Source of the DNA: Bacillota bacterium
Lineage (GTDB): Bacteria; Bacillota; Clostridia; Lachnospirales; Lachnospiraceae
DNA length: 26,215 nucleotides
Reading direction: 5' to 3'
Assembly: GCA_023398615.1 (NCBI GenBank)
Contig: JAEWSD010000060.1
Location: forward strand, 1 to 26,215
The notes under the pieces were generated by a model. The model saw only the letters and a program-made list of their open reading frames with translations, ran no database searches and was not told the DNA's origin. Both the position numbers and the translations under genes were made by a program. Within the stretch, counting starts at the first letter, position 1. Every line of letters begins with the position of its first letter. This document shows positions 22,889-26,215 of this stretch, in pieces.

Positions 22889-23731
22889 ATGGCATTACTA
22901 ATTGACGGTAAAAAGATTTCAGGTGAGATTAAGGATGAGCTTAAGGAAAAGGTTTCCGCTTTGAAGGCAGAAGGAAAGGAGATTACTCTTGCGGTAATTC
23001 AAGTCGGAAAGGATCCTGCGTCAACCGTATATGTCGGCAATAAGAAGAAAGCCTGTGAATATATCGGAATTCGTTCCCTTGCCTATGAACTCCCGGAAGA
23101 GACCGCGGAAACGGAACTTCTGGAGCTGGTAACGGAACTGAATCAAAGAAAGGATGTTAACGGAATTCTTGTCCAGCTGCCGCTGCCGGGGCATATCAAT
23201 GAGGATCTGGTGATACAAACCATATCCCCGCTAAAGGATGTTGACGGTTTCCATCCGCAAAGCGTCGGCCGTTTAAGTATCGGGCAGAAGGGGTTTGCCT
23301 CCTGTACGCCTGCCGGAATCATCCAGCTGTTAAAACGTTCCGGCATTGATATTGAGGGAAAAGAATGTGTTATTGTGGGCAGAAGCAATATCGTTGGGAA
23401 ACCTATGGCTTTACTGCTCCTGCGTGAGAACGGAACGGTGACGGTATGCCATTCCAGAACGAGGAATCTGAAGGAAGTGACAAAGCGTGCGGACATCCTT
23501 GTGGTTGCTATCGGAAAACCGAAATTCATTACCGCCGACTACGTGAAAGAAGGTGCCGTTGTGATTGATGTCGGTATCCATCGGAACGAGAATAATAAGC
23601 TTTGCGGTGATGTGGATTTTGACGATGTTGTAGAGCATGTCAGTGCAATTACGCCGGTGCCGGGCGGTGTCGGACCCATGACGATTGCAATGTTAATGAA
23701 TAATTGCGTAGAGAGCATTCTGCTTAAATAA
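22889..23731 (+). CDS. folD: Bifunctional methylenetetrahydrofolate dehydrogenase / methenyltetrahydrofolate cyclohydrolase
   Basis: A 280-residue enzyme interconverting 5,10-methylene-, 5,10-methenyl- and 10-formyltetrahydrofolate, the steps after Fhs. Catalytic residues by alignment with E. coli FolD are Tyr48, Lys52 (YVGNKKKACEYIG), Gln96 (VQLPLPG) and Asp119 (DVDGFHP). The nucleotide-binding segment VGRSNIVGKPMALLL and C-terminal PVPGGVGPMTIAML are typical, and length matches the family. The longer frame begins at the ATG of ATGGAG, which serves as RBS for the ATG at 22889. No terminator is seen after it, so the next gene may be cotranscribed. Confidence 0.96.
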   Translation: MALLIDGKKISGEIKDELKEKVSALKAEGKEITLAVIQVGKDPASTVYVGNKKKACEYIGIRSLAYELPEETAETELLELVTELNQRKDVNGILVQLPLPGHINEDLVIQTISPLKDVDGFHPQSVGRLSIGQKGFASCTPAGIIQLLKRSGIDIEGKECVIVGRSNIVGKPMALLLLRENGTVTVCHSRTRNLKEVTKRADILVVAIGKPKFITADYVKEGAVVIDVGIHRNENNKLCGDVDFDDVVEHVSAITPVPGGVGPMTIAMLMNNCVESILLK

Positions 23732-23805
23732 AGCGGAGATGCGATATTTTATTAAGATAAATGAACATTTAAAAATCAGGGAAGGAGAATCTATTTGAGA
23801 CTTTC

Positions 23806-24432
23806 ATGAATATAAAAGATTCCATAATTCTTTCGGAAATAGATTATGAGATAATATATTGCGAACATCCGGTTTTTTACCCGGATCAGTTTCAGTTATC
23901 CCCGATTTGGTCGGATGATAAGGAGTTTGCATACAGCTGTAAATACTGCTTAAAGGATTATCAGCTGTATCTGAAAAGCTTTACCGTATCCTCCGACAGG
24001 GAATATCCCGTGATAAACGGCGTTACACCGGAGCCCTGCTGCTCCGTGGATGGGAGGGAAACCGTTAGGTACCATGATATTATGGAATCGTTGGGTTACA
24101 CGGGTTCCATGATAATAGGAGCTTTTATTATAAAGACTTATACGGACAGTGACGAGATTCCGTGCTATTGCTATAAGTATATAAAAGAGCTGGTGTTTAG
24201 CAGGGGAAAATTAATAACTGCCATCGATCACAGCAAGGCCATGCTTCGAATCCGCAGGAATCTTGATATGGGACTTCGCAGCCTGGATAAGAAAAGGGAT
24301 GTGAAATGCATTGAGCGGTTTATCAGGAGCTCCTTTGCAGGTAACTATGCGGATTCCGATAAAAGATACAGGAGACTGCTGAAAAAGGTACTTCACAGAA
24401 AATCCTATTTCGAAAAAATCAAGAAAGTTTAA
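23806..24432 (+). CDS. Protein of unknown function, 208 residues
   Basis: I do not recognise this protein. It has no signal peptide or clear membrane helix. It holds a CKYC pair (YSCKYCLKDY near residue 45), PCC and PCYCY clusters, and a strongly basic C-terminal third (LRIRRNLDMG, RRLLKKVLHRKSYF), suggesting nucleic-acid or membrane-surface contact (speculative). It lies 74 bases after folD with no terminator between. The only good RBS, GGAAGGAG at about 23780-23787, is 18 bases before the ATG, an unusual distance. A four-codon TTG frame in between ends at TGA overlapping this ATG. Confidence 0.6.
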   Translation: MNIKDSIILSEIDYEIIYCEHPVFYPDQFQLSPIWSDDKEFAYSCKYCLKDYQLYLKSFTVSSDREYPVINGVTPEPCCSVDGRETVRYHDIMESLGYTGSMIIGAFIIKTYTDSDEIPCYCYKYIKELVFSRGKLITAIDHSKAMLRIRRNLDMGLRSLDKKRDVKCIERFIRSSFAGNYADSDKRYRRLLKKVLHRKSYFEKIKKV

Positions 24433-24453
24433 CCTTAATAAATGATATATATA

Positions 24454-24492
24454 GGCTGCTGCAAAACTCATAATTAAGAGTTTGCAGCAGCC
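24454..24492. repeat. Dispersed hairpin repeat, copy D, bidirectional terminator
   Basis: GGCTGCTGCAAAACTC (24454-24469) pairs with GAGTTTGCAGCAGCC (24478-24492), with one bulge and an eight-base loop, then TCTTCCTTTT. It lies between convergent genes. It shares TTGCAAAACTCATAATTA, or nearly so, with copy C. Confidence 0.8.
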
Positions 24493-24500
24493 TCTTCCTT

Positions 24501-26114
24501 TTATTCTACTCCAAGTACAGTATTTGATTCGGAGCCTGCGGAATAGGTAAAGGTTACCGTGTCTCCGACATTATATTTAATGATCCGGATGAAATCGTTC
24601 ACAAGGACATCAAAGATTTCGTCATTATTATTTAACAGAATATAATAATGCGAGTTACCGTCAACGACTCCTTCAGCGATTTTTGCGATCGTACCGGTTA
24701 CTTTTGGCAGCTTGGTCGTATCGGCTATGCTGATACCGCTTGATTTCATCAGTTCCAGATAGATCTTCTCACATTCACTGACCGTATCGCCGATCGCCAC
24801 AATCTGATACTGTGCAATATTAACCATTGCGTACTTCTTCACTAATCCGGCTTCATCCTTCAAGGCTATGAAATAAGTAGGTTCGCCTCCGGTATTCAGT
24901 AAAAGCGGGAAGGTAGCCTTGTATCCGAGATGCTGCACCTGCCCTTCCGCGGATGCCATTGCGGAATACTCCTCCGCACCGGATATGGAATAGTAGCGTG
25001 TCTCCGCGGTTCTTTGATTCATCAATACAAATCCGACATTGGATTCGTCGGAGCCTACGGAGGTGACACCGGTATATACCCATACATCATCGTCAAGAGC
25101 AATATAATTGTAACCGTCCGTGGTCTGCAATGCGTCCTTTTGTCCGAATACGGAATTCCAGTAACCGTGCCTTAACGTACCGTAATAGTCATAAAGGGAT
25201 ATCAGTAATTCTGCGGAGTAAACACGATCCACCCATTTTGGAATATCTTTAACCGCATAGTCCTTATGTTCTCCGGTAATCGCATTGACAAGGACGGCCC
25301 TGCCGATGGTCTGCCCTCCGAATAAGCCGATGGTGTAATCCTTGACCGGACAGATCCAGTAAGGAACACCGTCTTCATCCACTTCAAAGTTAAGGCAATC
25401 AAAGATATAGGTCGGATAATGGAAGCGAAGATACCGGTATATATTCCTTCCGAAATGTTCGGATTCCGAGTATTTTATTCCTTCCGGCAATTTTACCAGA
25501 TCCACCGCCTGAGTCGCCATATCTATTTTCATGTATGCGGGGATACCCTTTGAACGGTTTGTAAACCATTTTATGATGCTTCCGTATTGTAACGGGCTGA
25601 CACGGACAGGTGTGCCCTGGTAATTGATCTGTGTATAATTGCCGCCTACCTCAAACTGGGATACATATTCAATGATACTGCCCATTTTTCTGGAGCCGAG
25701 TAAAATTGCGGAGTCCTTATCGAGAATCGGTATATCCTTATAGGAAACCTCTTGGATATCCTCAGCAAAATCGCGGTCTGAAATGGTGAGCAGCCGTTGG
25801 TATTTTCCTGCGTTTACGATCGGGGAAGACAGGATGCTTCCGATAATAAAGACAAGCAGGATTACTCCGGTTATACTTAAGACGATCTTGAAAAGATTAT
25901 TCTTAAACAGCGGTCCGCCTAGCCTGCGGCCTTTGCTGTCCAGGTTGGCGGTAGAAAATCCGGCAACTATGGAAATGACAACCAGGGCCCCGAGGATAAA
26001 GAACCAGAATCCCGGAGAGTGGATGTTGACTGCCGGCAATGCGATATAATAGTATATAAACGCGGTGATACCGACAACCAATACGGTAATAATAAGCTTC
26101 AGATATTTTTTCAT
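24501..26114 (-). CDS. Membrane-anchored protein of unknown function, 537 residues
   Basis: I do not recognise a named family. Three N-terminal hydrophobic helices lie at about 6-27, 34-54 and 75-98, followed by some 430 mostly polar residues that are probably outside the cell. The soluble part has two similar-looking stretches in which short beta-rich segments refer to stored values (RAVLVNAITGEHKDY and GFVLMNQRTAETRYYSISG). The last 70 residues (VTGTIAKIAEGVVDGNSHYY, then FIRIIKYNVGDTVTFTYSA) look like a small OB-type beta barrel. AGGAGG lies five bases before the start. It appears monocistronic and ends at hairpin copy D. Confidence 0.7.
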   Translation of the reverse strand: MKKYLKLIITVLVVGITAFIYYYIALPAVNIHSPGFWFFILGALVVISIVAGFSTANLDSKGRRLGGPLFKNNLFKIVLSITGVILLVFIIGSILSSPIVNAGKYQRLLTISDRDFAEDIQEVSYKDIPILDKDSAILLGSRKMGSIIEYVSQFEVGGNYTQINYQGTPVRVSPLQYGSIIKWFTNRSKGIPAYMKIDMATQAVDLVKLPEGIKYSESEHFGRNIYRYLRFHYPTYIFDCLNFEVDEDGVPYWICPVKDYTIGLFGGQTIGRAVLVNAITGEHKDYAVKDIPKWVDRVYSAELLISLYDYYGTLRHGYWNSVFGQKDALQTTDGYNYIALDDDVWVYTGVTSVGSDESNVGFVLMNQRTAETRYYSISGAEEYSAMASAEGQVQHLGYKATFPLLLNTGGEPTYFIALKDEAGLVKKYAMVNIAQYQIVAIGDTVSECEKIYLELMKSSGISIADTTKLPKVTGTIAKIAEGVVDGNSHYYILLNNNDEIFDVLVNDFIRIIKYNVGDTVTFTYSAGSESNTVLGVE

Positions 26115-26215
26115 GCATTTCCTCCTTGCGGCCGAATAGGGCTATTTATTGATAGTATTCCTTCCTTCAGGCACATTATTAATCTGTTGATAGACTTAAT
26201 CATAACAGAACATAA

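Noticed and set aside
8615..24492. GGCTGTTGCAAA-like repeats as insertion-sequence ends
   Set aside because: The arms recall IS6-family termini, but each pair encloses only a few to about 40 bases, with no transposase or target duplication seen.
1..26215. CRISPR array, tRNA, rRNA, phage or toxin-antitoxin module
   Set aside because: No regular spaced repeats, cloverleaf, integrase or small gene pair was found on reading.

Overview
The window looks like chromosomal DNA of a low-to-moderate-GC, anaerobic Firmicute, most likely a Clostridia/Lachnospiraceae member. The reasons are strong AGGAGG-type ribosome binding sites, sigma-A-like promoters, a clostridial ferredoxin, formate-tetrahydrofolate ligase, a lipoprotein-anchored sugar-binding protein and a CheX/CheY pair. 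I saw no phage, transposase, CRISPR, tRNA or rRNA. The taxonomic call is inference from gene content and style.

Region 1 (1-2733) is a short unit, araB (ribulokinase) then an RpiR-family regulator, led by a near-consensus promoter at the window's left edge and closed by an intrinsic terminator. araA and araD are not in the window.

Region 2 (about 2831-13101) is a long same-strand sugar or polyol operon. It holds an FGGY kinase, a zinc dehydrogenase, a 6-phospho-3-hexuloisomerase (HxlB), a galactitol-1-phosphate-dehydrogenase-like enzyme, a three-gene CUT2 ABC importer and a transketolase split into N and C subunits, and it ends at a near-perfect terminator. The set reads as: import, oxidise, phosphorylate, isomerise, and feed to the pentose phosphate pathway. 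The substrate is not evident. HxlB has no partner hexulose-phosphate synthase here. Short ATGTAAA elements sit upstream of several units and could be the RpiR operator.

Region 3 (13110-17193) holds fhs, a divergent Fe/Mn superoxide dismutase whose RBS lies inside the preceding terminator stem, and a convergent pyrBI operon (aspartate carbamoyltransferase).

Region 4 (17194-20434) holds a lipoprotein with a C-terminal SH3-like domain, a CheX-like protein carrying MshEN-like N-terminal repeats paired with a CheY-like receiver, and a small [4Fe-4S] ferredoxin on the minus strand. A 444-base divergent intergenic region with several palindromes follows.

Region 5 (20435-26215) holds an aconitase-family hydratase preceded by a Fur/PerR-like box, folD, an unrecognised 208-residue protein, and a minus-strand membrane-anchored protein of unknown function. 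A family of four related intergenic hairpins, with GGCTGYTGCAAAA arms, punctuates regions 2, 4 and 5.

Start codons were moved from the longest ORF to the best RBS-supported position in nine genes; this is stated in each entry.
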